64,000 nucleotides of DNA from Euborellia annulipes (Eukaryota; Arthropoda; Insecta; Dermaptera; Anisolabididae). The notes beneath the pieces are model-generated. The model saw only the letters and a program-made list of their open reading frames with translations, ran no database searches and was not told the DNA's origin. How positions within the stretch are numbered: position 1 is the stretch's first letter; each line of letters opens with the position of its first letter. The stretch is taken from positions 1 through 64,000 of the forward strand of contig JAKCPI010025392.1 in the NCBI GenBank assembly GCA_023213315.1, read 5' to 3'. The translations under genes were made by a program, and so were the position numbers. Shown here in pieces: positions 12,262-24,724 of the stretch.

Positions 12262-12535
12262 TATTTTAAAAAAAAATTTAAAAATTTGAAAGGCTTAAAA
12301 AAAATTAAAAAATCTCTTGGGGTCGGGCTCTTAAAAAATTTAATAAAATTTTGTCGTCAAGAAAAAAAATTTAATGAAAATTCTTGGCCCTCTAAAAAAA
12401 AAATTTATAAAATCTCTTGGAGGGGGTGTAAAAAAAAAATTTAATAAAATCTTTGGGGTGTTATAAAAAAATTTAAATCTTTTGGAGGTTAAGAAAAAAA
12501 ATTTAATAAAATCTTTTGGAGGGGTTGGGTAGTGT
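12262..12535. repeat. Degenerate minisatellite
   Basis: About seven diverged units of 30-45 bp containing AAATTTAATAAAATCT followed by CTTGG or TTTGG and a G-rich step. It lies inside the terminal hairpin of a palindrome-ended repeat, after a G run at 12242-12255. Confidence 0.7.
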
Positions 12536-12938
12536 ATATATTTTAAAATATTTTTGGTATAGCAAAAAAATTATTATGAATACAAAAGATAAGAGAAAGT
12601 TAGTGCTGTGCTGTCAGTCACACCTGGATTTAAATTTTTTTTTTTTTTAGAATAAATTTCTAAATACACGTTTCTCACAATTAATGGTATAAAAAAAAAA
12701 AAAAATTAAGCAAATCATTTTAAAGAAAAAAATTGGATCAAATTCCTAATGCCACTTAAATAGTATTATATTTTTTATTTAGCAAATCTTTAAATTATAA
12801 TAAATAACATTAAAAAATTGCACTATTTACCGTTTGGAATTTGTCATGGAATTTTTTAAGGCTTAAATAATATCCCTAAGATTTTTTATTAATCATTTTT
12901 AAAAATTTTATAAACGTGAAAAAAATTTTAAATGAGAA

Positions 12939-13773
12939 TTTTTACTTTCCCTTACCTATATATTTATAGAGAGAGAGAGAGAGAGAGAGAAAGTATTGAT
13001 TTCATGTCAAAAATTTGATGTCGAGATTTTGATGGATATTCACGTTTTGAGGTCTCCTGAGTCCAAAAAAAGGGTTTTCGCAACATGGTCTGCCTGTCTG
13101 TGTGTCTGTGTGTGTTCAATATAAAGCATTAAGGAATAAAGCTAGGAAGTTGAAATTTTATATTTAAGTTAGGTAGTCACCTGAAATCGGCCAAAAAGTA
13201 CTAGGACTCTACAGATGTACTTTTTTAGATTTTTTCAATTTTCTCAAAATTGGCTTTAACGATTTTGATTAAATTCAAAAATCAGTTATTTTTTAGATGC
13301 TCTTTCAAATTTATATTTACATTTTGCTCTCAAAATTGTTTTAAGACCACTTTACTCTTGTTTTTTATAGGAAAGATAAGAGAGAAATGGTTGCCATGGT
13401 AAAAAAATATAAATATTTTCCTCTGCTTTGAATTCTAATATATCGGCGGTATACCAGGGGTCGAGGGTTCGCCGACCCCGCACCGCGGGAATAATAAGGG
13501 CGAGGACAGAAGAAGACCAAGGGTCCCAGACACTCCGATGATTTTATTTAAGCCATTTGGATACCAAATATCGTAAAAAGTCTTATATGGCCTAAGTTGC
13601 CGAAAAGACTGTGTGTATGTGTATATGAATGGGAAAAAAGTGTGAGCGATTTAAAAGAAAATATATAGATCTATATGTCGAAAGAAAAAAATCTGGTGTG
13701 ACAAGGACAGAACACAACTTACCGAAAGTAAGAGAAAGTTGTGTGCTGTGCGACCACTCACACCAGATTTTTT
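12939..13773 (-). repeat. Palindrome-ended repeat with SINE insertion
   Basis: TTTACTTTCCCTTACC start, a (GA)n tract, a body with GTTGCCATGGTAA, and the end hairpin CTGGTGTGACAAGG...CACACCAGATTT. Interrupted by the SINE at 13450-13655. Confidence 0.8.
13450..13655 (+). repeat. SINE inserted in a palindrome-ended repeat (head rearranged)
   Basis: From CACTCCGATGATTTTATTTA onward it matches the SINE body and tail (GCCGAAAAGACTGTGTG). The head is a GC-rich variant with GAGGGTTCGCCGACCCC. It splits the repeat copy at 12939-13773. Confidence 0.65.
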
Positions 13774-13774
13774 A

Positions 13775-15080
13775 GATATCTGAATCTATTTAGATTTTTC
13801 CCTTATTTATTCAAATGAATTGGGAATCTATCTAATTTGAATAAAAATTTATCGCTCAGGAAGTAAAGCAAGTTTCTGACGCCTTGAACAAGAAAATTAA
13901 TAATAAGAAAGAGTACAGCAAGTGATCTTTCATTTATTGTCAATACGCTAGCCAATGTTTCAATATTTTGTTGAACCATCTTCACAAGTTTGTGACATAA
14001 AAGCTACTCTAATTAATTTAATTTTATATATAATTCTAGATCTTCCTAAAATAACGGGCAAATGGAGGAGGCATTGTGAATTGAATGCAAAACTAACGGT
14101 ATTTTATATTCATAATCTGTTTAAAAAAAAATTGCACCCTCGTAGTTGTTGTTGTCGAGTGTTACGAACCGGATCCAAGCTTCTTATTTCCTCCCTTTTC
14201 ACATCAGTTCTAATGACTTCCTCTTTTTATATATTCTCTCTCTTTCGAGGTATGATTCATTCTTCAGTCATTGTGGGTGGATGGGGGGGGAGAGGGGAGG
14301 GAGTGATACCTGAGCTCATGCCCTTGCTTTCTCTGATCGAAATTTTATTTTTAATTTTTATTCATTTCATGACATTGAAATAAAGAGATTACTTGAATTT
14401 AAACTAAGAAAAAAGCCCAAGCCCCATATATCAGCAAACAATAATTTATTTCTAATTTTGGGCCACGCCTACTTGGAGATTAATTTCAATCATTTGAGTT
14501 AATAAAATTATTTTTGCGAAAATTTTATTTTAGGAAGATTAATGGAACAATTCGCTTTAATTATTTAATCTGCATTAGTTGATATAAATATTTTTTATAG
14601 GATTCGTAATCTCTGTGAAATTCAAGACGACGTCATCATTAATCAAGTTTGTTTATGCTAAAGTAAAAGACTGGCGCTGAGTAATTTACTGGTACTTTCA
14701 TTTGCTGAAATGAACTTAAAAGATCATCTAAGAGGAGCGAGTTGAAAAATTGGGGGATGGGAGAGGCCCTCAATGTTTTACTAATCTATACTAGCCGCGT
14801 CGCCCGCCTTCGACCCACTATAGAGACTTTTTTTGGAGTGAAAAATTGAAACAATGAGTTATTATTATTGTGTTTATTATTGTATTATTCTTAAAGTAAA
14901 CATAGATAATACAATAATAATAATACTAAACGCACATTGTAAAGAAATATATACGTTAACATTAAATATGAAATATAAAAAATATATATAAATTAAATAA
15001 AAAAAATGCAATCATTAATAAATATTAATTTTACTAGTGCGTTATTTGTTTCTGTGAAGAATCTCACGGCGGCCCTCAAG
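13775..15080. other. Unannotated intronic sequence
   Basis: A 142-codon frame at 13955-14383 (plus) has no coding character or family match and is treated as chance. Confidence 0.4.
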
Positions 15081-15084
15081 TGGC

Positions 15085-15207
15085 CCCTGATTTATACCAT
15101 TTGGTATCGAAATGATTTAAATAAATTCATCGGACTGCTTGGGATCCGAAGACTATCATTAATGACATTTGTCAACAACTTTAGCCCTTCGGCCACGAGG
15201 AGGGGGG
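15085..15207 (-). repeat. SINE fragment
   Basis: TTTGGTATCGAAATGATTTA and CATCGGACTGCTTGGGATCC match the SINE body in reverse. The box B region is decayed. Confidence 0.5.
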
Positions 15208-15249
15208 GGGGTTCTATGATAAAGAAAAGGTAATGTCCGCTCCAAGATT

Positions 15250-15303
15250 AAAACAATACTTTCTCTCTATATATTTCATATATGGGGTAAGAGAAGGTAA
15301 AAA
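15250..15303 (+). repeat. TATA hairpin end of a palindrome-ended repeat
   Basis: AATACTTTCTCTCTATATAT, then GGGGTAAGAGAAGGTAAAAA. Only this end is present. Confidence 0.55.
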
Positions 15304-16027
15304 TTGTTTTTTAGCAACTTGTTAAAAATTTTTATTTGATGGAAATAATGTATCATAGAATGAATTCCCGTTTGTCTACATGGAGAAGATAAAAGATAAT
15401 TAACTTGTTTTAATAACAAAAAATCTAATTTCACCCTAATGATTGTCGGCTCATTTGTTTAATGAGATAGACGAAATACTTAATTAAATAAGAATGCTGA
15501 GAAAAGATTTAAAAGTAATAACGAATAGGTGGGAGACAAATAGCCCGATGAATGTAAACTTTTACTTTCAAGGAAGGCAGAGAGTCAGGGTGGGCAGCAG
15601 AGTGCATATTGGGGACTCTGGCCTACTTATTGCAAAAGCAAACAAGATAAAATTGACAGGTCGATTTCTAACAATATGTGAATTTGAATAGTTTTAAAAT
15701 TATTTATTTATTTAGGCTACCTAGTAGGAAATTAATTGAGCAAATACTATATTGTATTAATTGAAACTACAAAAATAGTAAAATTATAGTTTTTTTTTAT
15801 AGCAAATGTATCAATAATGTATCGAACCCCTATAACTTAAGGTTTCTATAATCAAATGATGAAATGATGTTTATAGTCAACTTAAATGATTAAAACTTAC
15901 ATCAAATATTTAATAATAAAACATAGAACCCCCCCCCCGAAAAAAAATTTCTATATACGCCCCTGGTTGTAAGGTGTCAATTAATGTTCTGCATCGGGGC
16001 GCCAAAATCCTAGAGCCGGCCCTGACA

Positions 16028-16468
16028 TTAGTAAAGAGTACTTCAAACAATTTTCAGGGCAAAACAAGAATATACATTTTATAGAGGATCTAAAAAATAA
16101 TTGATATTTGAATTTTAATCAAAATCTTTGGAGCGAATTTTGAGAAAATCGAAAAAAACTGAAAAAGTGTACTCTTTGATCGAATTTGTTCAAAAGCTTC
16201 GTGTCACGTCCCATGGGGGTGCCTAACTTAAATATAAAATTTCAACCTCCTAGCTCTTTTCGTTCTTGAGATATTTTGTTCACAAACCCACAGACCGACA
16301 CACAGAGACAGACCATGTCGCGAAAACCACTTTTTTGGATTCAGGCGACCTCAAAACATGTATATCATCAAAATCTCGACATCGAATTTTTGACATGAAT
16401 CCAATACTTTCTCTCTCTCTCTATATATATATATATATTAACATATATAGAGTAAGAGAAAGTAAAAA
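16028..16468 (+). repeat. Palindrome-ended repeat, truncated copy
   Basis: Body from TTAGTAAAGAGTACTTC, through ACCATGTCGCGAAAACCACT, to the TATA hairpin and GTAAGAGAAAGTAAAAAA. Confidence 0.75.
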
Positions 16469-16469
16469 A

Positions 16470-17660
16470 GATGAAAATCTCTTCTACAATACAAGTTGCT
16501 ATAAAAAATTTTTCATAGCCTATTAAAAACTATATCACATTCATAAAATTAAATTATTACTAAGCTTAGATATATGAATTTTCAAAAAAATTCACAAAAC
16601 AAAAAATCCCATTTTCCTGGGTGCCTACTATTTCATCAACATATAATCTTAGAGGATAGATATATAAATTTATATGATGATGAAATGATTTGGTTTAAAT
16701 TAAAACAATGCAGAAAAGTTAAGTTCAAATGAATGAGTCTATTTTATATAAAAGAACAAATAGGCTATTAGTAAAATAATAAAATAAGATTGATAATAAA
16801 ATAAAATATATACCAGTAAATTTAAAAAAAAAAAAATTGTTTGAAAGCTCTCATGTTAAAATCATTAGAAGCCTCAAAATATTATATTTAGTAAATAAAT
16901 GATTAATGATGTTATATACGATAAATGCAAGCAAATTTTTCTGATGTGTGAAGAGTCAGTTTATCATTAAAACAATTCCCTAGATAAAAAAATTTGTTAA
17001 TTCAAAAATTTAAGAAAATTGATTAGGTTTCTGTGAAGGTGTTTGTATGTTTATAGCCCTAAATTATATTTAAAATATATACGATCGTGAATCCATGGCA
17101 TAATAAATAAGGAATTATATAATTTTAAATTTGTACTAATTATTTAAAAAATATAATTAAGAAATTCTGTTGTGAATTGTATGGTATGAATGGGTCTGTC
17201 TACGGATGAGTGCTGTCATTTATCAAAATAACCTTATTAATAATTATATCTACCAATATATTTTATTAAAATATTAATATTTATTTATTTATAAATACTA
17301 CTCACACATTTGAGAAGAAAATTTCGATGAGAATATTGAAGGAAAGGAGAGAACACAACACAAAAAAAAATTAAACATCAGAATATCACAAGACCAATTT
17401 CAACTTGAGGCAACGAGTATAGAAAAAGAGCAAAGAATATCTATGAAGGCATAGAGTTTAGAAAAGAGAAAAGAAGCTACATGAAGACAATAACTTTTGA
17501 TCAGGAATTTTAATATTAATAAAATTTAATTAAATAATTAAAATTAAAACCACTATTATAATAAATAATTTAAAAAAATTAAATATAAAAATATATTTTT
17601 GAAAAATAGAAATAATTTAATCTATCAAAACATATTCCTATAATACAGATTATGGCCTAT
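16470..17660. other. Unannotated AT-rich sequence
   Basis: Nothing recognised. Confidence 0.5.
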
Positions 17661-17663
17661 TAT

Positions 17664-17871
17664 CAGAGCTGGAACTAGATTTTTTAGGTGGGGCAAAATT
17701 TAATTTGCAGCACCCTCCTTAAAATTTTCTATACAAAATTCATTTTATTTTACCTTTTTTTTTTTAAAGTGGAACTTTTTTTTTAGTAAATCTTTCTTTA
17801 TTGCCGCCCTTTAATATCTGCCGACCCTGGCACATGCACCCACTGCCCCCCCCCCCCCAGATCCGGCCCTG
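17664..17871. mobile_element. hAT-type MITE, 208 bp
   Basis: Ends CAGAGCTGGAACTAG ... AGATCCGGCCCTG, flanked by CCTATTAT and CCTATAAT (7 of 8 alike). Confidence 0.75.
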
Positions 17872-17874
17872 CCT

Positions 17875-19945
17875 ATAATGCATATATGTATAGGAGGTGT
17901 AATTTAAATAGTAAAAAAAAAATATATTTTCGGCCCAGAGCATGTATCCCAAGCTCAAGAAGAGAAAAATATAAAATGCGATTTTTATATTTTTATTTTT
18001 ATTAAACCTAATACAAAAAAAATCCAGAGACCTTAGAGTTAGGGCATATTTTATGAACAATTCTTTTTAAATCAGTATCTTTTTAATGTTATAAATATTT
18101 TTTGTTCTAATTGAGAAAATTCACATTATAAATATTTATAGAGAATTATTTAAATGAATTTGCATTTCTAAGACCTTGATGGCTCATTGCTCTGAGCTAC
18201 TGAAAACTAATGACTAGGAATCGGATAATTTTATACCTATCTAATAAAATAAAATTAGCTAATAGCTTTTTTTAATTCTCTGATAAAAAATTTGGCTCTA
18301 AGGAATATTTTTAAATGAGATAATGCAAGGGAATTGAAAACAAAAAGACGTGTGGAACGTCCCCCTAGTTGCCATTTTTTAAGGGAATCAATTTTAAAAC
18401 ATTCATACAAAATATCCTTCACCTTCAAATTGCCCAAATTTTATTTCCCCGAAATCGATACCTGTCTGACATGCCTCTACTAATCAATTTTTCATTTCTT
18501 TGTGTTAATATAATCTTGACCTTTATTTGCTAATTGGTTGATGTATTTTTTTTTTCTTATTAAAGAGGAACATTTTATTAAACTCATTTTAATTAGCAAA
18601 GTTTAAAGTATTTAATCTTTCAATTCAAAAAATGCAAACTATACATTTAAAATTATCTATTTGCAAATGTTAACTTGATAGTTATATATAATTAAAAGAA
18701 ATAACAGAAATGATATGTCTTAAAGCGGTATTTAGTAAATTAGGGTCTAATAAAATGTTAGGTATTTCATACAGATCAATCAAAAACTTCTGAGTGAGCA
18801 GATGAGATTTTTTTCTGAAAATTTGTATAATTGAAATCTTTAAATCTTGGAAAAAAAACCTTTTTAAAATATTTTCTTTTCAAAAAAAAAATTATTAAAT
18901 TGAATTTAGAGAATCTAGTAGTGAAATTGGAATACGAGTAAAACAGCAATCTTCAAGTTTCATTAAAAAGGAAAATAAAATGTTTGATAAAAGAAATTAG
19001 GAGGAAGTAGTTAGTATATGTGCAACAAAACAAAAAAACAAAGCCTATGGATGCCAATTGCCCAAGGAGACGTTTCGGACGAAATTTATTTGTTCATTCA
19101 TTCAGTCCTTGTTGGGTTATAAGCCTACTTGTATATATATATATATATTTTGGGCGCATTGTTGTCCTATTTCTTAGAGCACAAAGGTCGCGACTTATGT
19201 ATAGACTATATTTTTTTTAAACGAGCGAGAGTTTAATGTAACGAGAGGAGACTATTCGAGAATATGTTTAATTAATTATCTCAAAAAGAATAAAAACATA
19301 AGTGAAATTTGACAGTACCGGAATATTTTATTGTTCTCTATAATAACAATATTTAAATATAAGAATTAATTTAAAAAATCAGGTGTTATTTATGAATAAT
19401 ATGTTGATTTGCTGTCGTTTCTAAATTTGACTATTTATTAATTTGATTTATTTAAGAAATAGGTATGATAAAGATTTCTAAGAACATAAAATGTCTCTGT
19501 ATATAAGTATAAAATAATTATATTTAAATATAAGACATTTAAGATAAAATTATATACATATATATATATATATGATTAAGAAATTATTAATTATGAAATA
19601 TGTTTGAAAAGAATTAATACAGAATTCATTAACTCGTACCTGACATTAGATATATATATATAATTAGGTGGTTGTATTTGATATTAGTAAAAATATATTT
19701 TATTCTTAGCTTTGTTGCCTTTCTTTTACTCATTTTAAGATAATTACAAAAGGCATTAATTATTTTGGTAGTCGAATATTTTATTTCCTATATGTATAAA
19801 AGCTGTACTTAAAACAGACAAGATAAAAAGCCTTGTTTTCAACATTTTGCTTAAATATATCGAATATATTTATTTCCTTTTCAGGGAAATTTGAAGATAG
19901 TTTTACCTTATTTTTAATCAGATTGTAGTAATGATTAGTATAATT
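17875..19945. other. Unannotated intronic sequence next to the phostensin-like exon
   Basis: Includes an old GACGTTTCGGACG piece near 19067 and TA microsatellites. No exon seen. Confidence 0.45.
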
Positions 19946-19948
19946 TAC

Positions 19949-21282
19949 CTTTGATCGAGTAATAAGAATAAGTCCGTCATTTTCGATGTAATCAGGCACT
20001 GGTTTGGCCGAATCGGCGAAATTGAACACCATTGTGTTGTGGGGTTGATTCCATGGTCTTGCCTGTTCCCATAGTCCAGAACCTCCTGTATTATTTTCCA
20101 ACGATTTTGAACGATTGATTAAATTTTTTTCCAATTCCCGATCACTTAAAGTTGAAGTTGTTTGATTGGATGTAGAATTGGATGATGAGGAAGAGGACGT
20201 CGTTGACGTGGAAGTCGACGGCGGTGAGGAATTACTTGTCGCCACTATGGGTCGGATCACACCTACTTGTTTCTGAGGCAGGTACGATTTATTACCTCCA
20301 TTTCCGAATGAAAATTCAATAGAAGTACCCCCTGCGCGGATGTTCTCGATAGCCGTTCGCGAAATGGTCCTTGTTGGTGGAGGTTGAGGTTCTGGGCTTA
20401 AACGGCCATTACCGATAGGGGACACATTACGGGGTTCGGGGCTGGGCACAGGGGATGCTCTACGCACTGGACTTGCTGACACCGAAGGTTTAGGGGGGAT
20501 TTTAACACTGTTGATTTAATTGTCACTTGCTTGAACACAGGAGGTTTTCTGCTAAGAGGCGGACTGGCTGGTTTTGGACAAATCTTCGGTTTGTTGACCA
20601 CATGAGGTTTACCGCCTTCGAAGAGTCGTAATGTTTGCTTAACTAAATCAGCTCTTGGCAGATCGGGAGGTTGACTTGGTCTCTTAGGACGTTGTTTTTG
20701 AACAGCTGGAGTTGTGGTCGTCGTGGTCATTTTCTTGGCTCTCTCATCCTCGCCACGAAGGCGACTCTCGACAATGACCACTTGGGGATTGCACCGGACT
20801 AGAGCCTCAACGGATCTCGCCCTTTTCAGCGAGTCATTTCCTCGATTGATAGGTCGGTATCGGTTCAAGTTCCTGTTGTTGCTTGCCACAGCATCCGGCG
20901 GGGTATTTGCAGAAGCCTTCTTAAATCGCGGTCTGGGTTTATTATTATCAGGCCCATCGAGAAGGTCTTCAAGACTAGTTGCACGTCGGAGACTGGCAAG
21001 AGAGGGTCGTTGTTGGTTCTCTCTTAATGTCATTGACATATACTTGGATTTAAGTTTACTGACAATCCCGGGTCCATATTGAAGCTCTTCACTCGAATCC
21101 GAGCCCGGGTCTTCATCCTCGTCGACGGAGGACGGTGAGGAAGACGTCACGAGCAACCGCATGTTGCTGACTGCCGAAGAGTGAAAGCCACTACTAGTTG
21201 TCGAGGATGGTCGCGAGGCGGCCGCGCGACGCCGTAGAATTAACTCTCTTTTCCATTGAGGAATGCCCGCGACCTCACCCAT
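19949..21282 (-). CDS. Phostensin/taperin-like protein, first coding exon
   Basis: 445 codons once one missing base is counted. It starts MGEVAGIPQWKRELILRRR; the Pro-x-Trp-Lys-(x)-x-Leu-(x)-x-Arg-Arg-Arg pattern is the N-terminal signature of phostensin (PPP1R18) and taperin, proteins of actin structures that bind protein phosphatase 1. The middle is disordered and rich in Ser, Pro and Arg (ATSLEDLLDG, RPKRPSQPPDLP). Near the end are RTISRTAIENIRAGG and SIEFSFGNGG. The frame changes inside a G6 run at 20493-20498; one extra base joins the two halves (KSP, then PKPSVSASPV). Ends ITRSK at a GTAAAT donor in phase 0. Coding GC is clearly above the surroundings. Family assignment rests on short motifs. 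Confidence 0.6.
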
Positions 21283-23048
21283 TCCGTAGTGATAATGTTA
21301 TCAGCGGGACCCCTCTTGTCCTATAAGTCTCTTGTGTTAGATGATCTCATAATGATCGTTTAAAAAGGGGTAGAACACTACATGCAAAGCCTACTATCAA
21401 TCACAGACGTGCAAACTGGAAGGAGAGCAAACGAAAGACGGTTGGCCACCAGAGCAGAGCAACAGCAGCAGATGAACATCATTTTGAAACAGGCAAATGT
21501 GCGCCATCTATCCCACAGCTGCCTAACTAACATCTATTCACATGTGCTGTTGCTCTTAGTCCGCTCATTTTAAAATCAAAATTAATAGATAAATATATTA
21601 TTTTAAATTTTTTTCGGCATGTGAAGTCATTAAAGTCTTTAAAATACAAATTTAGTCCCAGTTCAGAACCTAGAATCTAGAATAAGAATCGAAATTTATA
21701 TTAATTTAAATAAATAAGAGTCGACCTTTAACATATTTATATCAAAATAGCCAAATTAGTTTTTTTTCCTATATCAATATTAATATTTCTTTACATTTTT
21801 TTGGGTAATTAATTTGGTATAAAAAAAATGTAGCTTTTTCCTTAGTTGTTTTTTTAAAGTTTGTAAATGGTTGGCAATAAATCGAGAAGTTTAGTGGTGA
21901 TCCAAGTTTTTTTTTACCAAATTTGAAAACAAACTTTTTTTTTAATCCAAAACTTTCAACCACTTTTCTGATTTCATACAGTTTTAAATTTTTTTAATTC
22001 ACACAAAGATAAATATTGCTATCAAAGTTGCTTTTGGTAAGAATAATTCCAGAGAAAACAAATTTATATAAATATATTCCTCTTATACATATATGTATAT
22101 ATATAGATATGAAGGAAGTTTTTCAGGAATTCGTCTTGGTTGTTGAGATTTATTAGACATTTCGATTCCCTTTTTTTTAGCCATTTTTAGGAGAGATGGA
22201 TGTTGTTTATTTTTGGTATCGAAGAAGAACTGTCTTTGAAATTTAGGAGACTGGTTCTATTTGGTGGCGGTTGGGTTGACTTCGGGACCTCAATCTCTGG
22301 CTATTCCCACGAATTTGGAAGCATGCAGTGGATTCCACAATCTTCTAGTAGGATAAAGATTAAGATACTCTTACAGGCCAGTTCACAAGACTTCGATCAA
22401 AGTAATCAATTCAATAAGATGGTAATCCTATAAAGTTCACTAGCCTCCTAAAAATCAACATTGGAATCCCTGGATTAAATTAAAATATATGATGAAAAAT
22501 ATGATTATTACACTTTATAATCTATTATTTTAATATAGACATCTATATTTTACAAAACAAATTACATTTAGTATATTTTAAATATTAAATTTAAAAAAAA
22601 AAAGAGAAAAGGAACTCATTTTTTCACAAAATCATAATAAATAGAAAAAAGATTATTTTTGGGTTATATGTTACAAAATAATTTTTTTAATTTACAATCT
22701 TAAAGATTTTTACAAAAAAAAAAAAAAAATGTAATGGAAATTTGTTATCCATTTTAATCACTTTTAATAAGAAATACAGTATTTAGGCTAACTACTTATA
22801 AATCTGAATCATTTCCCAAATATCCTTCAAAAATTCACTGTTGGTATGAGTACCAAAATTAAAAAAAAAAAAAAAAATAATAATCAGTATGCCTTTGGTA
22901 TGGTGTGAATAAAAATTATGACCGAGAATAAAACCAGATAATGGGTCTCTATTTATAGTTTTTTTGGGCATGCTTTATTTATGTGCCATCAGCTTTTGCA
23001 GGGATTTTTATCAAAGCAGAACGACATATATTAATTATATATGTATTT
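21283..23048. other. Region upstream of the phostensin-like gene
   Basis: The 300 bp after 21283 are GC-richer than the rest and could hold promoter or 5' UTR sequence. Beyond that the sequence is AT-rich without features. Confidence 0.4.
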
Positions 23049-23187
23049 GATAACTTACCTACCCCAACATTAAAATAGCCTCCCTATGGGGAAATACATG
23101 GTGGTCCTTCAGCATTAAAATAGCTGAAGGACAAACACCATGTATTTCATAGGGAGGTTATTTTAATGTTGGGGTAGGTAAGTTATA
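23049..23187. repeat. Foldback hairpin, near-perfect
   Basis: Arms of about 60 bp: ATAACTTACCTACCCCAACA...CTTCAGC with inverse GCTGAAGG...GGTAGGTAAGTTAT. The loop is very short. Confidence 0.9.
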
Positions 23188-24299
23188 AAACGACCCATTA
23201 TAAATATTGAAAAATATACCTTTCATTATTTATAACAATATATCTGCCACGCATATCATGACAAATTTATGGTTGTCCTATAAGGCAAAAATCTTTTCTA
23301 GAGCTGGTGATGGCAGGTAAATAAAAAAACATGCCCTAACACCGTTTAAAGTATGTTTTAATAGAGGCAAATTACCTAGCTGGATCCTCAGAATTTAATT
23401 TTTTTTACAAAAAATCAGATTCTAGAAACATAATCAGTTATTATGATAAGATTAAATTGAAGAATGGAAGTGATATTTATTTGTATGTTTATATATAAAG
23501 ATTTCTATTAACTATCAAAATCCAATAAGCTTAGTATACACTGGTAATCCAGGAATCGCGATTTTGTTTTCAAGATTGAGTCTATTTCATGTGATATCGA
23601 GAACATTTTGAGATAAAAGACCTAAGACTTCAGAAAATGTCTAGAGATCATCTAATACCATTTGCGAATCCAAGTCTACTAGTGTGTAATTAGCTTTATG
23701 AGATATTACAAAAATTATTTTAAGTTCATGGTATATGCAAAAAATAACAATTTTTCTAATCTTATTAAAAGTAATGTAACAAATTTAAGATTTTGCATAT
23801 AGAGGTTTTTAAACAAGTTTTATATAAAAGTTCATTTTTAAACAAAAATACAGTATATAAATTATAAATATAGAAAAATTATAAATTATATTTTAAAAAG
23901 GACTTTTTGAAATATGTTATAATCATTCTGGACATTTATAAAAATAGTGAGATTATTAATTGTTTTGGAAATATTATTTAAATGTTCAAAAAATATGGAA
24001 TGAATTATCCTCTAAACTAGGTGAAGAGATTAATCATCGATCTCATGGATTTCAACACCTGGAAATAAATTATGTATTAATTAATTACATAAATAAATAT
24101 TAATAAATAGATTTATGTAGGGAATGAGAGGAATCGATTAGTGGAAGTGAAAAATTAGTTAATAGTCCAAGAGCTGGAGACAAAAATTGGCAAGAGTTTT
24201 CTGAAGGCTAATATTTTAAGAATAGGTTGCATTTTAGTGATGGAGGGGCTTTAATGTAATAAATAGTTGCTATTGAGGTTGTGGCTGTGATGTGATCAT
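23188..24299. other. Unannotated intergenic sequence
   Basis: Nothing recognised. Confidence 0.5.
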
Positions 24300-24671
24300 A
24301 GTGGAGAATTGGATATATCAGCCAAATTTTTTTTTTTTTTTTTTTTAAACATTCACACTTTTTTCTCATTCACACTCACACTCACACACACATTCACGCA
24401 GTCTTTTCGGCAACTTAGGCCATTTAAGACTTTTGACGATAACCGTTATGAATATATATTATTATTTGGGGACCAGGCATTCTTTATCAGCCAAATTGGA
24501 ATTGTCCAAGTTAATAAATCTCCCAGGATAAGACGTTTCGGCCTGAATTTATTTGACCATCTTCAGTTATCGGGAATTATACACATAGTTCAGGCCGAAA
24601 TGTCGTATCCTGGGAGTTTTATTAACCTGGACAATCCCAATTTGACTGATATCTCCAATTCTCCACTATAA
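24300..24671. repeat. Foldback B, split by a SINE
   Basis: Arms GTGGAGAATTGGATATATCA and AAGACGTTTCGGCCTGAA, inverted on the right as TTCAGGCCGAAATGTCGT and CCAATTCTCCAC. The middle has GACCATCTTCAG. Confidence 0.85.
24330..24485 (-). repeat. SINE tail part with 13-bp target duplication
   Basis: T-run, CACACTTTTTTCTCATTCAC, then CTTTTCGGCAACTTAGGCC and GGGGACCAGGCATT. TATCAGCCAAATT flanks it on both sides (24316-24328 and 24485-24497), a LINE-type insertion into the left arm of a foldback. Confidence 0.85.
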
Positions 24672-24724
24672 TGAAATAAATACTTTCACCAAAAAGCCTT
24701 AATTTAATTAGAAGAGGAACAGTT

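Larger units (their letters stand above)
11793..12631 (-). repeat. Palindrome-ended repeat, copy split by a SINE and a minisatellite
   Basis: Body pieces before 11889 and after 12064 match, and the CTGGTGTGA and CACACCTGGATTT hairpin halves are pushed apart by tandem repeats at 12262-12535. Confidence 0.65.

Noticed and set aside
12262..12535. CRISPR-like array
   Set aside because: Units are degenerate and contiguous without unique spacers, in a eukaryotic intron; a minisatellite.
13955..14383. 142-codon plus-strand frame
   Set aside because: No domain, mixed hydrophobic content, G-run inside and no splice or start context; chance in an intron.
20714..21082. 122-codon plus-strand frame
   Set aside because: Antisense to the phostensin/taperin-like exon, where high GC removes stops on both strands.
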